Counted from the first letter of the stretch, positions 37,629 to 47,068 are shown. The stretch: DNA of 64,000 bases from Chloroflexota bacterium (GCA_029555965.1 JAKQHY010000206.1:1-64000); one strand, 5' to 3'. Notes: generated by a model not told the origin, from the sequence alone. Numbers and translations: made by a program.

Positions 37629-40307
37629 ATGAGCGAAAAAGAAACTACCCCGTTACGTGAGCAATACCTCCAACTGAAGGCCCAATATCCCGACACGCTG
37701 CTCTTCTTCCGCCTGGGCGACTTTTACGAGACATTCGACGCCGACGCCGAAATCGCCGCCCGCGAATTGGACCTCGTGTTGACCTCCCGCCCCGTCTCCA
37801 AAGGCGAGCGCATCCCGATGGCCGGGGTGCCCCATCATGCCGTCGAGAACTACATCGCCCGCCTGATCGAGAAGGGCTATCGCGTCGCCATCGCCGAACA
37901 GATCGGCGAGCCGGGCGTGGGGCGCGGGCCGATGGAGCGCCGCGTCGAGCGCGTCGTCACCGCCGGCACCGTCACCGAGCCAACGATGCTGGACGAAAAG
38001 CGGCCCAACTACCTGGCCGCCGTCGTCATCGAGGGCGACCGGGCGGGCATCGCCTATGCCGAGCTTTCAACGGGCGAATTCGCCGCCACACAGTTGAGCG
38101 ACAGCGGCGACATCCTCAGCGCGGCGCGGCAGGAATTGGCCCGCCTGCATCCCCGCGAGCTGCTCTTCCCCAAAACCGGCGCGTGGAAAGAGCGCGATCC
38201 CGACCAACCGGCGACGCGCATTGAAGAAACGCTCATCTCCCTGGTGGACGCGCACTGCACACCCTGGGCCGCCTATCACTTTGAGGAAACCACCGCCCGC
38301 CAAACCCTGTCGGAGCATTTCGGCGTGCGCACCCTGGAAGGCTTCGGCTGCGAGGGCAAGCCTCTGGCGGCGCGCGCCGCCGGCGCCGTGCTGAAGTATT
38401 TGCAGGACACTCAGCAAGGCTTGCTGCCCCAGATCACCGGACTGCGCACGTATTCGACCGACCATTTTATGGCGCTCGATCCGGCGACGTGGCGCAACCT
38501 GGAAATCACCGAGACGCTGCGGCGGGAAAAGCGCGGCTCGCTGCTGGGCGTGCTGGACGCCACGCTCACGGCGATGGGCGGACGGCTGCTGCTCACCCGG
38601 CTGGCGCAACCGCTGGTGGACATTCCCGAACTCGAAGCGCGCCTCGATCAGGTGGCGGGCTGCGTGACGGAAGGCGTGCTGCGCGCCCAGGTACGCGCCG
38701 CCCTCCGGCGCGCGCCCGACTTGGAACGGATGACCAACCGCGTGCTGGCCGGCCGCGCCTCACCTCGCGATCTGACGGGAATCCGCGCCGCGCTGGAACT
38801 CGTGCCGGAGTTGCGGGAGAAGTTGGAGCAGGGGAGACAAGGAGAGGGGGAGAGGGAGAGAGAGGGAGAGTCGGAAGCGAAAGGATTCAGGCAATTATTG
38901 GATAGCCTGGAGCCGGTGACGGAGGTGGCGGCGTTGATTGCGGCGGCGCTGGTGGATGAGCCGCCCTCCCAACTGAGCGCGGGCGGGCTGATCCGCCCCG
39001 GTTTCTCCGCCGAGTTGGACGGCATCCTGCTGGCGACGCGCGACGCGCGCGAGTGGATCGCCGGGCTGGAAGGCAAAGAGCGCGACCGCACCGGCATCAA
39101 AAGCCTCAAAGTGGGCTACAACAAAGTCTTCGGCTACTACATCGAAGTGACGAAAGCCAACGCCGACCTGGTCCCCGCCTACTACATCCGCAAGCAAACC
39201 CTGGTCAACGCCGAGCGCTACATCACGCCGGAGCTGAAGGAGTACGAAAACCTCGTCCTCAACGCCGAGGAGCGCATCTCCGAACTGGAAACGCGGCTGT
39301 TCCGGGAGCTTTGCGGGCGCATTGCGGCACACGCGCGCGCCCTGCTCGCCACAGCGCACGCCCTGGCGCGGCTGGACGTGACCGCCGCCCTGGCGGACAT
39401 CGCCGCGCGCCAGCATTACGTTCGCCCCACGTTTGAGGCCGCGCCCGTGCTGCGCCTTACCGGCGCGCGGCACCCCGTGGTCGAACAGACGCTCAAGACC
39501 CCGTTTATTTCCAACGACCTGGACATGGACGCAGCGCAGCGCATCCACATCATCACCGGCCCCAATATGGCAGGCAAATCGGTATATTTAAGGCAAACGG
39601 CGTTGATCGTGCTGATGGCGCAAATCGGCAGCTTCGTCCCAGCAGAGGCGGCGCACATCGGCGTGGTGGATCGCATTTTCACCCGCATCGGCGCGTCGGA
39701 CGAATTGGCGGCGGGGCAGTCCACCTTTATGGTGGAGATGGTGGAGACAGCCAACATCCTCAACCACGCGACGCCGCAAAGCCTGCTCATCCTGGACGAA
39801 GTCGGGCGCGGCACCAGCACCTACGACGGCATGGCGATTGCCTGGGCCGTCATCGAATACCTGCACAACCACCCGGAGCGCCGGGCGCGCACGCTCTTTG
39901 CCACGCACTACCACGAACTGATCGAGATGGCGGAGCACCTGCCGCATGTCCGCAATTACAACCTGGCCGTGGCGGAAGAGGGCCACGAGGTCATCTTCCT
40001 ACACAAAGTCATCCCCGGCGGCGCGGATCGCTCCTACGGCATCCACGTCGCGCGGCTGGCGGGCATCCCCGCGCCCGTCGTCCACCGCGCCGAGGCGTTG
40101 CTGACCCAGCTCGAAAGCGGCGAATTTCGCCCCGGCGTCGCAATGCAAGAACCGGAGCCATTCCAGCCAATGCTGCTCGCCAAGGATCACCCCATCGTGG
40201 TCGAACTGCGCGAGTTGGACATCAACAGCCTCACGCCGCTGGACGCGCTGACCAGGCTCTATGCGTGGCAGAAACAGGCGACGGGGGAAAAGAAACGAAA
40301 GCACTAA
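37629..40307 (+). CDS. mutS: DNA mismatch repair protein MutS
   Basis: FFRLGDFYETF mismatch-binding motif; GPNMAGKSVYLRQTALIVLMAQIGSFVPA; DELAAGQSTFMVEM; DEVGRGTSTYDGMAIAWA. Confidence 0.97.
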   Translation: MSEKETTPLREQYLQLKAQYPDTLLFFRLGDFYETFDADAEIAARELDLVLTSRPVSKGERIPMAGVPHHAVENYIARLIEKGYRVAIAEQIGEPGVGRGPMERRVERVVTAGTVTEPTMLDEKRPNYLAAVVIEGDRAGIAYAELSTGEFAATQLSDSGDILSAARQELARLHPRELLFPKTGAWKERDPDQPATRIEETLISLVDAHCTPWAAYHFEETTARQTLSEHFGVRTLEGFGCEGKPLAARAAGAVLKYLQDTQQGLLPQITGLRTYSTDHFMALDPATWRNLEITETLRREKRGSLLGVLDATLTAMGGRLLLTRLAQPLVDIPELEARLDQVAGCVTEGVLRAQVRAALRRAPDLERMTNRVLAGRASPRDLTGIRAALELVPELREKLEQGRQGEGEREREGESEAKGFRQLLDSLEPVTEVAALIAAALVDEPPSQLSAGGLIRPGFSAELDGILLATRDAREWIAGLEGKERDRTGIKSLKVGYNKVFGYYIEVTKANADLVPAYYIRKQTLVNAERYITPELKEYENLVLNAEERISELETRLFRELCGRIAAHARALLATAHALARLDVTAALADIAARQHYVRPTFEAAPVLRLTGARHPVVEQTLKTPFISNDLDMDAAQRIHIITGPNMAGKSVYLRQTALIVLMAQIGSFVPAEAAHIGVVDRIFTRIGASDELAAGQSTFMVEMVETANILNHATPQSLLILDEVGRGTSTYDGMAIAWAVIEYLHNHPERRARTLFATHYHELIEMAEHLPHVRNYNLAVAEEGHEVIFLHKVIPGGADRSYGIHVARLAGIPAPVVHRAEALLTQLESGEFRPGVAMQEPEPFQPMLLAKDHPIVVELRELDINSLTPLDALTRLYAWQKQATGEKKRKH

Positions 40308-40324
40308 AAACGACCCGATTTGAC

Positions 40325-40353
40325 TTGACGTGATTTCGCTTCCTTTTTATAAT
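40325..40353 (+). promoter_or_regulatory. Sigma70-type promoter
   Basis: TTGACG (40325-40330) - 17 nt - TATAAT (40348-40353). Confidence 0.65.
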
Positions 40354-40408
40354 GAGAATAGTTTATCGGTACTGTAATGTTATTCTGTTGCGTCGGGAGG
40401 GGTGAAGC

Positions 40409-41266
40409 GTGGAAGGGCGTATTTTAATCATTGAGGATCATGAGGGAAATCGCAATCTGCTCGAAAAGCAGTTTGCTGATAAGGACATCGAACTTGCCAC
40501 CGCCGTCACCGGCGAGGAAGGTCTCACTAAAGCCATCAATTTTCTCCCCCAAGTTATTGTGTTAAGCGCAACGCTGCCCGATATGACCGGCGTGCAGGTT
40601 GCCAAACGCCTGCGCACCATCAAACGCACGCAGCATGTCCACCTGATTATGCTAGGCGACGAAGAAAACCGCCGCCAACGGTTGGTGAGCCTGGACGCCG
40701 GGGCCAACGACTTCATCGTCTGTCCCTTCGACCCAGAAGAGGTAGAATTGCGCATCGGCGCGGCGCTGCGCCGGGCAAATACTGCCAATCAAACTGACCC
40801 CACAACAGGCCTTCCCGCCGGCATCTTCGTGCAGGATCAACTACGTTCGCTGATGAAAGAGCCGGAAGGCGCGTGGGCCTTGCTGCGCTTCCGCATCATC
40901 AATATGGAGCCGTTCCGCGAGGTGTACGGCTTTATGGCCGGCGCCGACCTGCTGCGCGCCATTGCCCGCGTGCTGGCCGAAGCGCTGGGACGCGACGCGG
41001 TGGAGGAAGACTTTGTGGGCTATGGCGGACGCGATGACTTCATCGTCGTCACCCGCAAAGATCGCGCCGAATCCCTGCAAATAGAAGTAGAACAACAATT
41101 TGAGACCGAGATTGGCTCGCATTACGGCTTCTTCGAGCGACAGCGCGGCTCCATCGAATTTGAAGGTAAGGAGTATCCCCTGGCGGCGTTGCGCGTGCGC
41201 TGCATCAGCCCGGCCGATGGCCCCTTCTATGATATTCGCTCGCTGACTGAGGCATTGGCTGGCTAA
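40409..41266 (+). CDS. Response regulator with degenerate GGDEF-like C-terminal domain
   Basis: RILIIEDHEGNRNLLEKQF receiver; C-terminal VEEDFVGYGGRDDFIVV where GGDEF is expected; GTG start after gggagggg. Confidence 0.8.
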   Translation: MEGRILIIEDHEGNRNLLEKQFADKDIELATAVTGEEGLTKAINFLPQVIVLSATLPDMTGVQVAKRLRTIKRTQHVHLIMLGDEENRRQRLVSLDAGANDFIVCPFDPEEVELRIGAALRRANTANQTDPTTGLPAGIFVQDQLRSLMKEPEGAWALLRFRIINMEPFREVYGFMAGADLLRAIARVLAEALGRDAVEEDFVGYGGRDDFIVVTRKDRAESLQIEVEQQFETEIGSHYGFFERQRGSIEFEGKEYPLAALRVRCISPADGPFYDIRSLTEALAG

Positions 41267-41284
41267 CATCTCGGTTTTATCCCA

Positions 41285-43636
41285 ATGACGCGCCTCGTCT
41301 GTCTTACGTTGGCCTGGGCCGCGGGAATTCTCCTGGCAGCTCAGGCCATTTCTTTTTCCCCGGTCTGGTTCCTACTGACGATCCCCGTGGCGTTAGTGCT
41401 GCACTTTGGTTGGCGCGGCGCAAAATGGATGCCCAAGGCCAACTTCGCGCTGCTCGGCCTGCTGCTGGGCGTGGCGCGGATGACTTGGGCGCAGCCGGCC
41501 ATCACGCCCGACCACGTGGCCTGCTACAATGACACCGGCGTGGTCACGCTGGAAGGCATCATCCGGCGCGAGCCTGATCGCCGCGCCGCGCTCACCAACC
41601 TGTACGTAGACGTGGAAGCCCTCGCGCTCCCCACCGGCGAGACGCTCGCCGTGCGCGGCGTGGCGCTGCTCAAGGCGCCGCCCTACACCGCCGCGCGCTA
41701 CGGCGACCGCGTGCAGGCGACCGGCGCGCTGCAAACGCCGCCAGAATTTGAGGGCTTTTCGTACCGCGACTACCTGGCGCGGCGCAACGTCCACTCGCTG
41801 CTTCAACACGCCGACGTAACCGTGCTGGCATCCCACCAGGCCAGCCGATTCTGGGAAGCGCTCTTCGGCTTCAAAGCACACGTCCACGACGTGCTGCTCT
41901 CCCTGCTCCCCGAACCGCAAGCGTCGCTGCTCTCCGGCATCCTGCTGGGCATCGAATCCGGCATTCCCACCGACCTGAACGACGCTTTTGCCGCCACCGG
42001 CACGAGCCACATCGTAGCGATCTCCGGCTTCAACCTGTCCATCATCGCTGCGTTTTTTGTGGGCGCGGCGCGGCGGCTGACCCATGGACGCGGCGTGATG
42101 CCGGTGGCCGTCGGCGGCGTCTGGCTCTACACGCTTTTCGTCGGCGCATCGCCCGCCGTGGTGCGCGCCGCGGTGATGGCGACGGTCGCCATCACGGCCC
42201 GGCACAACATCGGGGTAGGTCGCGTCCACGGGCCGACCTCGCTGGCGACGGCGGCGTTCGTTATGTTGCTGGTAAATCCCCACAATCTGTGGGACGTGGG
42301 CTTTCAGCTCAGTGTGCTGGCGACATTGGGGTTGATCCTCTACACCAAGCCGTTGGAGGACGCCTTTGAGCGGGGCCTGTTGCACTGGTTAACGCCCGGC
42401 CAGACGCAATGGTTGATGTCCCTGCTCAGCGAGGCGCTCATCGTGACGCTGGCCGCGCAAATTACGACCACCGGTCTCATCGTGGGCGTGTTCCGCCGCC
42501 TGTCGGTGGTCACGCTGTTGACAAACCTGCTCATTTTGCCGGTCCAAAGCTACGTCATGTTCACCGGGGGCGCCGCCGTGCTCGTCGCCCTGATCGCGCC
42601 GCCGCTGGGCCGCCTGCTGGCGTGGCCCGCGTGGGGCTTCCTGACATGGACGATTCAGTGCGTCACCTGGACGGCGGCCATTCCGGGCGCATCGGTGGAA
42701 TTGGCGAACGTCACGCTGCCGCTGGTCTGGGGTTACTACGGGGTGCTGTTCACCGCAACATGGTGGTTTCAGCAGCCCGCTGAATCCCGGCGCGGCGCGT
42801 GGGGTTGGCTCAAACGGCGGAGCAAGGCGCAGGTCTTGCTGCCACTCGTCGTGTTGGCGGGGTTCTTCTTCTATCTTTACCGCTTGCCCGATGGACGATT
42901 GCACGTCCATATTTTGGATGTGGGCCACGGCAACGCCGTTTTCATCGAGACGCCCGGCGGGAAGCAACTGCTGATTGACGGCGGGCCGGACGCGCCGCGC
43001 ACGCTTTCGGCATTGGGGCGGGTGATGCCCTTCTGGGATCGTAGCCTGGACGCGGTCATTCTCACGTCGCCGGACAACGACCGGCTGAATGGGTTGGTGC
43101 CTGTGTTGGAACACTACGCGGTAGACGTGGTCATCCAGGGTACAGAAACGGGTGAGGGCAGCGTCTACGCGCGCTGGCAGGACTTGCTGGGCGCGCGTCC
43201 GCCGGAAACGGTGGGGACGCTGGCGTCCGGCGACGCGTTCACCCTGGACGGCGTGACGCTCACCGCGCTCTGGCCGGACGTGGGAACAACCGGCTCGCTG
43301 GCGTTGCGCCTGACCTACGGCGATACGTCCGTGCTGCTGATGGGCGACGCCACCACCCGTGTCGAGGAGATGCTCGTGGCGCGCTACGGGCGCGACCTGC
43401 GCAGCGACGCGCTCCTCGTCCCCCGGCACGGCGCGCAAACCGGCACGACCGCGCCGTTCCTGCAAGCTGTGCAGCCGAGCGTCGTCTTCATCAGTGCGAA
43501 CCGGACAGGTTATCCGGCGCCTGCGGTGTTGGCCCGTCTGCGGGATGTCGCTGTTTATCGCACCGACCAGCACGGGACGGTGGAGTTGGCGTCGGACGGG
43601 GCGGCGGTGCAGGTGCGGACGGAACGCAAGCCATAG
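41285..43636 (+). CDS. comEC: ComEC/Rec2 competence channel protein
   Basis: LSGILLGIESGIPTDLNDAFAATGTSHIVAISGFNLSII; C-terminal MBL-like LHVHILDVGHGNAVFIETPGGKQLLIDGG. Confidence 0.92.
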   Translation: MTRLVCLTLAWAAGILLAAQAISFSPVWFLLTIPVALVLHFGWRGAKWMPKANFALLGLLLGVARMTWAQPAITPDHVACYNDTGVVTLEGIIRREPDRRAALTNLYVDVEALALPTGETLAVRGVALLKAPPYTAARYGDRVQATGALQTPPEFEGFSYRDYLARRNVHSLLQHADVTVLASHQASRFWEALFGFKAHVHDVLLSLLPEPQASLLSGILLGIESGIPTDLNDAFAATGTSHIVAISGFNLSIIAAFFVGAARRLTHGRGVMPVAVGGVWLYTLFVGASPAVVRAAVMATVAITARHNIGVGRVHGPTSLATAAFVMLLVNPHNLWDVGFQLSVLATLGLILYTKPLEDAFERGLLHWLTPGQTQWLMSLLSEALIVTLAAQITTTGLIVGVFRRLSVVTLLTNLLILPVQSYVMFTGGAAVLVALIAPPLGRLLAWPAWGFLTWTIQCVTWTAAIPGASVELANVTLPLVWGYYGVLFTATWWFQQPAESRRGAWGWLKRRSKAQVLLPLVVLAGFFFYLYRLPDGRLHVHILDVGHGNAVFIETPGGKQLLIDGGPDAPRTLSALGRVMPFWDRSLDAVILTSPDNDRLNGLVPVLEHYAVDVVIQGTETGEGSVYARWQDLLGARPPETVGTLASGDAFTLDGVTLTALWPDVGTTGSLALRLTYGDTSVLLMGDATTRVEEMLVARYGRDLRSDALLVPRHGAQTGTTAPFLQAVQPSVVFISANRTGYPAPAVLARLRDVAVYRTDQHGTVELASDGAAVQVRTERKP

Positions 43637-43657
43637 TGAAAATGTTTTGTTTTTTCA

Positions 43658-43684
43658 CTTTGCGTCTTTGCGCCTTTGCGTGAA
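43658..43684. repeat. ctttgcg-type intergenic tandem repeat
   Basis: ctttgcgtctttgcgcctttgcgtgaa; related to 46993-47055. Confidence 0.7.
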
Positions 43685-43714
43685 ATAGACTCGTGTTTTC
43701 GGAGGAGGTGTCAG

Positions 43715-43945
43715 GTGTGGTCTGATTTTGTGTCCCTCGCGTTGATCGGTTTGGGGTTTAGTCTTTGCGTTCAGAGTATGCTGGGGTTGCGCGGGCGACT
43801 GACGCTGCGCGCCAGTTTTTGGGAACGTCCTTTTATCGCGCTTTGGGAAACGAAGGATAAGACTCGTGTCCCAAAGATTTTGGGGCGTATGCGCATCATT
43901 TACGGCGTGTTTTTCATCACCCTGGGTTTCTGGAGTTTGTTGTAA
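43715..43945 (+). CDS. Small membrane protein
   Basis: RBS ggaggagg, GTG start 43715 (VWSDFVSLALIGLGFSLCVQ). Confidence 0.6.
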   Translation: MWSDFVSLALIGLGFSLCVQSMLGLRGRLTLRASFWERPFIALWETKDKTRVPKILGRMRIIYGVFFITLGFWSLL

Positions 43946-43955
43946 GGAGAAACGG

Positions 43956-44169
43956 ATGAACGCCATGGAACGTACCCTGGTCGTCATCAGCCACCACCAG
44001 CCCGACCGCCTGCCGGTGGATTTTGCACAACTTTCAACCCGCTGCCGCGCGGCTGGGTCGGCCGCTGCAAGAAGTCTTCAAGAACGGCGCTCTGATCGCC
44101 GAGTCGCAGTTCAAACCCGGCTTCATCCTCGGCCCCGGCTGCGCGCTGGTGGAAGCGGCGAAGAAGTAG
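43956..44169 (+). pseudogene. Remnant of a uroporphyrinogen decarboxylase (URO-D/MtaA-family) gene
   Basis: N-terminal MNAMERTLVVISHHQPDRLPVDF in one frame and C-terminal LQEVFKNGALIAESQFKPGFILGPGCALVEAAKK-stop in another, with the catalytic middle missing. Confidence 0.6.
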
Positions 44170-44189
44170 AGGAGAATAAATAATCGGCG

Positions 44190-45113
44190 ATGTCTTTTGA
44201 AGCAGATGCCTTAGCTGAACTTAAAAAACCTCGCACGAAAGAGAGTACACTGGCCAAAAAGCTCGCCTTGTTTTTGGGGTCGTTGGCGGCGTTCTTGTTG
44301 TTGGGACTGCTCGCAACCAGCTCTTCAAGTAAGGTAGGGATTGTTGATTTGTTAGGGATTGTCCTGATTTTGTTTGTCCACGAATCGGGGCATTATCTCA
44401 GCATGCGTTGGTTAGGATACCGGAATGTCCAGATGTTTTTCATTCCATTTTTCGGGGCAGCCGTTTCTGGTTACTCCACCCCCATGCCCATCTTTCACCA
44501 GGCTTTTGTCATCCTCGCCGGCCCTATCCCAGGTATCTTTATCGGGTTCCTGTGCCTGGCGTTTTATCTCACATCCGGCAACGACATGTGGCAAAAAATG
44601 GCCAATTGGTTCATTTTGCTTAATGGGCTGAATCTCATCCCCTGGTATCCGCTTGATGGGGGACGATTTGTGGACTATGTAGTGTCCAACCGCCATGCTT
44701 TATCCAAAACATTTTTTCAACTATTTGTCATTGGATTAGGATTTTATGCTTATACCAAATTGAACTTAAGTATTCTCATATACCTTGGCATACATACACT
44801 TTTTCGCATAAAACGATATTACTTCGTTAATCGGACGGCGTATGAACTGCGCGTTCAACGCGCCAAGGAGGGACTTTCTAAAAGCGAAGACGTGCCTGAT
44901 GAAATCGCCACGGCCACTATTGCGAAACTGACTAAAGCACTGCCGCTCGTAGGCACCGGGGGAGTTGTTGCCGAATATGTCAGAGATATTTGGATACAGG
45001 CCAATTCAGAGCGCCCCAGCCCATTTGAGGTAGTCATTATGGGGCTAACTTATCTCACAGCTATCGCTTTATTCTGCCTTTACCAGTTCTTGTATTTGCC
45101 CCTGATCAAGTAA
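44190..45113 (+). CDS. M50-family site-2-type intramembrane metalloprotease
   Basis: LFVHESGHYLSMRWLGY (HExxH) and NLIPWYPLDGGRFVDY. Confidence 0.85.
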   Translation: MSFEADALAELKKPRTKESTLAKKLALFLGSLAAFLLLGLLATSSSSKVGIVDLLGIVLILFVHESGHYLSMRWLGYRNVQMFFIPFFGAAVSGYSTPMPIFHQAFVILAGPIPGIFIGFLCLAFYLTSGNDMWQKMANWFILLNGLNLIPWYPLDGGRFVDYVVSNRHALSKTFFQLFVIGLGFYAYTKLNLSILIYLGIHTLFRIKRYYFVNRTAYELRVQRAKEGLSKSEDVPDEIATATIAKLTKALPLVGTGGVVAEYVRDIWIQANSERPSPFEVVIMGLTYLTAIALFCLYQFLYLPLIK

Positions 45114-45129
45114 GCCGGCCAATGTTGAA

Positions 45130-46032
45130 TCAATCACTCGTCCGCAGCGTTCTCTCCAATCCCCCCGTCGCCAACGACAGGCTGAGCGTCAGCACCATAT
45201 ACAGCGCCGCCACAGTGATCCACGTCTCGAAGATGTAGCGCGTCGCTACCACGACTTGCCGTCCCATAAAGGTCAGCTCCTGGATGGAGACGATTGACGC
45301 GATGGCCGAGTATTTGATCGTGTTGATGAACTCGTTTGCCAGCGCGGGCAGCACCCGCTTGACGACCTGCGGCAGCACCACAAAGCGCATTTCGTCCGCC
45401 CACGATAGCCCCAACGAGTAGGCGGCCTCGCGCTGACCCCGTTCAATGGATTCGATCCCCGCCCGGATGATCTCGGCCATGTACGCTCCCTCGAAAAAGG
45501 CGAGGGTGAGGACGCCGGAGACAAACTGCACAAAGAGCGATTTCTCAGCGAACAGGATCGCCAACACCGTCTGCGCGCCGATTGACCGACTGCGGATAAA
45601 CGCCTCGATACCCAACAGGGGCATAAGTTGGTCAATGACGAAGAAGTAAAAGATGAAAATCAACACCAGCGGCGGGAGGTTGCGGATCAACTCGACGTAG
45701 GTTCTGCCGACCATGCGGAGAAACAGATTGCGGCTGGTGCGAAACAGGGCGACGACCAGCCCCATCCCCAGCGCCGGAAGCGTGGCCCAGAACGACAGTT
45801 TCAGCGTGGTAACGAGACCCTGCAACAGGTAGTTGGGAACCCATCGGCCCGTTGCAGGGTCACGATGAAACAGAAATTGGGGAATGGCGCCCCAATCGCT
45901 CCGGTATTCCAGCCCATACTTGACGCGATAAGCGACATACACCCCGGCGGCAAGGCAGAGGAGAATCAAAACGGCATCTATGGGACGGAACTTTGGCTTT
46001 CGGGTGAACAAACTATGACTCCCAAAGGGCAC
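45130..46032 (-). CDS. Amino-acid ABC transporter permease
   Basis: RTYVELIRNLPPLVLIFIFYF; GAYMAEIIRAGIESIERGQREAAYSLGL. Confidence 0.93.
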   Translation of the reverse strand: MPFGSHSLFTRKPKFRPIDAVLILLCLAAGVYVAYRVKYGLEYRSDWGAIPQFLFHRDPATGRWVPNYLLQGLVTTLKLSFWATLPALGMGLVVALFRTSRNLFLRMVGRTYVELIRNLPPLVLIFIFYFFVIDQLMPLLGIEAFIRSRSIGAQTVLAILFAEKSLFVQFVSGVLTLAFFEGAYMAEIIRAGIESIERGQREAAYSLGLSWADEMRFVVLPQVVKRVLPALANEFINTIKYSAIASIVSIQELTFMGRQVVVATRYIFETWITVAALYMVLTLSLSLATGGLERTLRTSD

Positions 46033-46048
46033 GGATGAAGACGTATTC

Positions 46049-46090
46049 CGTAGTGCGTATTCCGTTACGGACTACGGAATACGCACTACG
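46049..46090. repeat. Intergenic inverted repeat, 17-bp arms
   Basis: cgtagtgcgtattccgt / acggaatacgcactacg. Confidence 0.85.
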
Positions 46091-46118
46091 TTAGCAACAT
46101 TCAACGCATTTGAAATGA

Positions 46119-46964
46119 CTATTCCCCTAACAGGGATTCCCAATCCTTCGTGCCATACCAGTAGTCGGCGCGCTCTTTGAGCCAATCCTCGTTGATCAGA
46201 ATCCACGAATTGAAGAACGCGAGGGTATCCGGATCGCCCTTGCGGACGGCGAAGGCGCTCGGTTGAAGGTACAGCAGCTCGCCGCCCAGGGGGCGGTACA
46301 GCGTGTCGGGATAGTCAGCGGCCCAAAACGCGGGGGTGGGCGATGAGGAGAAAGCCGCGTGCGCGTTCCCGTTGAGCACATCCTGGATGACGGCCTCGTC
46401 GGTGTCGAATTGGTGCAGTTGCGCTTTGGGCGCGTATTTCTTGGCCGCCTCCACCGGCGTGGCGCCCAGCCGCACGGCGATGACGACATCCTCGCGGTTC
46501 AGGCCTTCCAGGTCGGTCAGCCCCGGCAGCAGCGTCTGGTTGACCACGACATCAATGCCGCTCCACTCGTAAGCGTCCGAGAAGTTGACCTTGAGCGCGC
46601 GCTCTGCTGTGACGCCCATCCCGCCGATGATCACGTCGAACTTGCCGGTGAGCAGCGCGGGGATGATGCCCGACCACTCCGTCGGCACAAACTCCACTTC
46701 GACGCCCATATCCGCGGCCAGCTTCTTGGCGACATCCACCTCGAAGCCGACCAGGTTCCCGTCCTTGTCCTTGAAGGCCCAGGGCACGAAAATATCCAGC
46801 CCCACCTTCAAGACGCCGCGCTTCAGCATCTCATCCACCTGACTCTGCGTCTCTCCGGCGGCGCCTCCACCCGACGCGCCGGAGCAGCCCGCCAACAATC
46901 CGGCGAGCAGCACGATGACGGTCACAATCCCTGCCACTTTCCTCAAACTACGTAAGTTCCTCAT
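46119..46964 (-). CDS. Amino-acid ABC transporter substrate-binding lipoprotein
   Basis: Lipobox VLLAGLLAGCSG; VGFEVDVAKKLAADMGVEVEFVPTEWSGIIPALLTGKFDVIIGGMGVTAER. Confidence 0.95.
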   Translation of the reverse strand: MRNLRSLRKVAGIVTVIVLLAGLLAGCSGASGGGAAGETQSQVDEMLKRGVLKVGLDIFVPWAFKDKDGNLVGFEVDVAKKLAADMGVEVEFVPTEWSGIIPALLTGKFDVIIGGMGVTAERALKVNFSDAYEWSGIDVVVNQTLLPGLTDLEGLNREDVVIAVRLGATPVEAAKKYAPKAQLHQFDTDEAVIQDVLNGNAHAAFSSSPTPAFWAADYPDTLYRPLGGELLYLQPSAFAVRKGDPDTLAFFNSWILINEDWLKERADYWYGTKDWESLLGE

Positions 46965-46992
46965 GTCTCCCTCCTGTGAGATATAACTTGTC

Positions 46993-47055
46993 TCACGCCA
47001 AGGCGCAAAGACGCAAAGAATAGGAAAAACTTAGCGACTTGGCGCCTTTGCGTGA
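46993..47055. repeat. Intergenic palindromic cgcaaag repeat
   Basis: tcacgccaaggcgcaaag (46993-47010) vs cttggcgcctttgcgtga (47038-47055), 2 mismatches. Confidence 0.8.
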
Positions 47056-47068
47056 AACTTTCCCTTGT

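Noticed and set aside
2773-40307. MutS (37629) plus a MutL-family protein (2773) as a mismatch repair pair
   Set aside because: The 2773 protein is the glutamate mutase L family, not the DNA repair MutL (no GHKL ATPase motifs); the shared name is coincidental and they are 33 kb apart.
41393-43573. 330-aa and 394-aa minus-strand ORFs
   Set aside because: Antisense to comEC; Arg/Gln/His-rich artefact translations.
43866-44183. 105-aa ORF as a genuine protein
   Set aside because: It crosses from the end of one gene into a frameshifted pseudogene; real signal is the URO-D remnant at 43956-44169.
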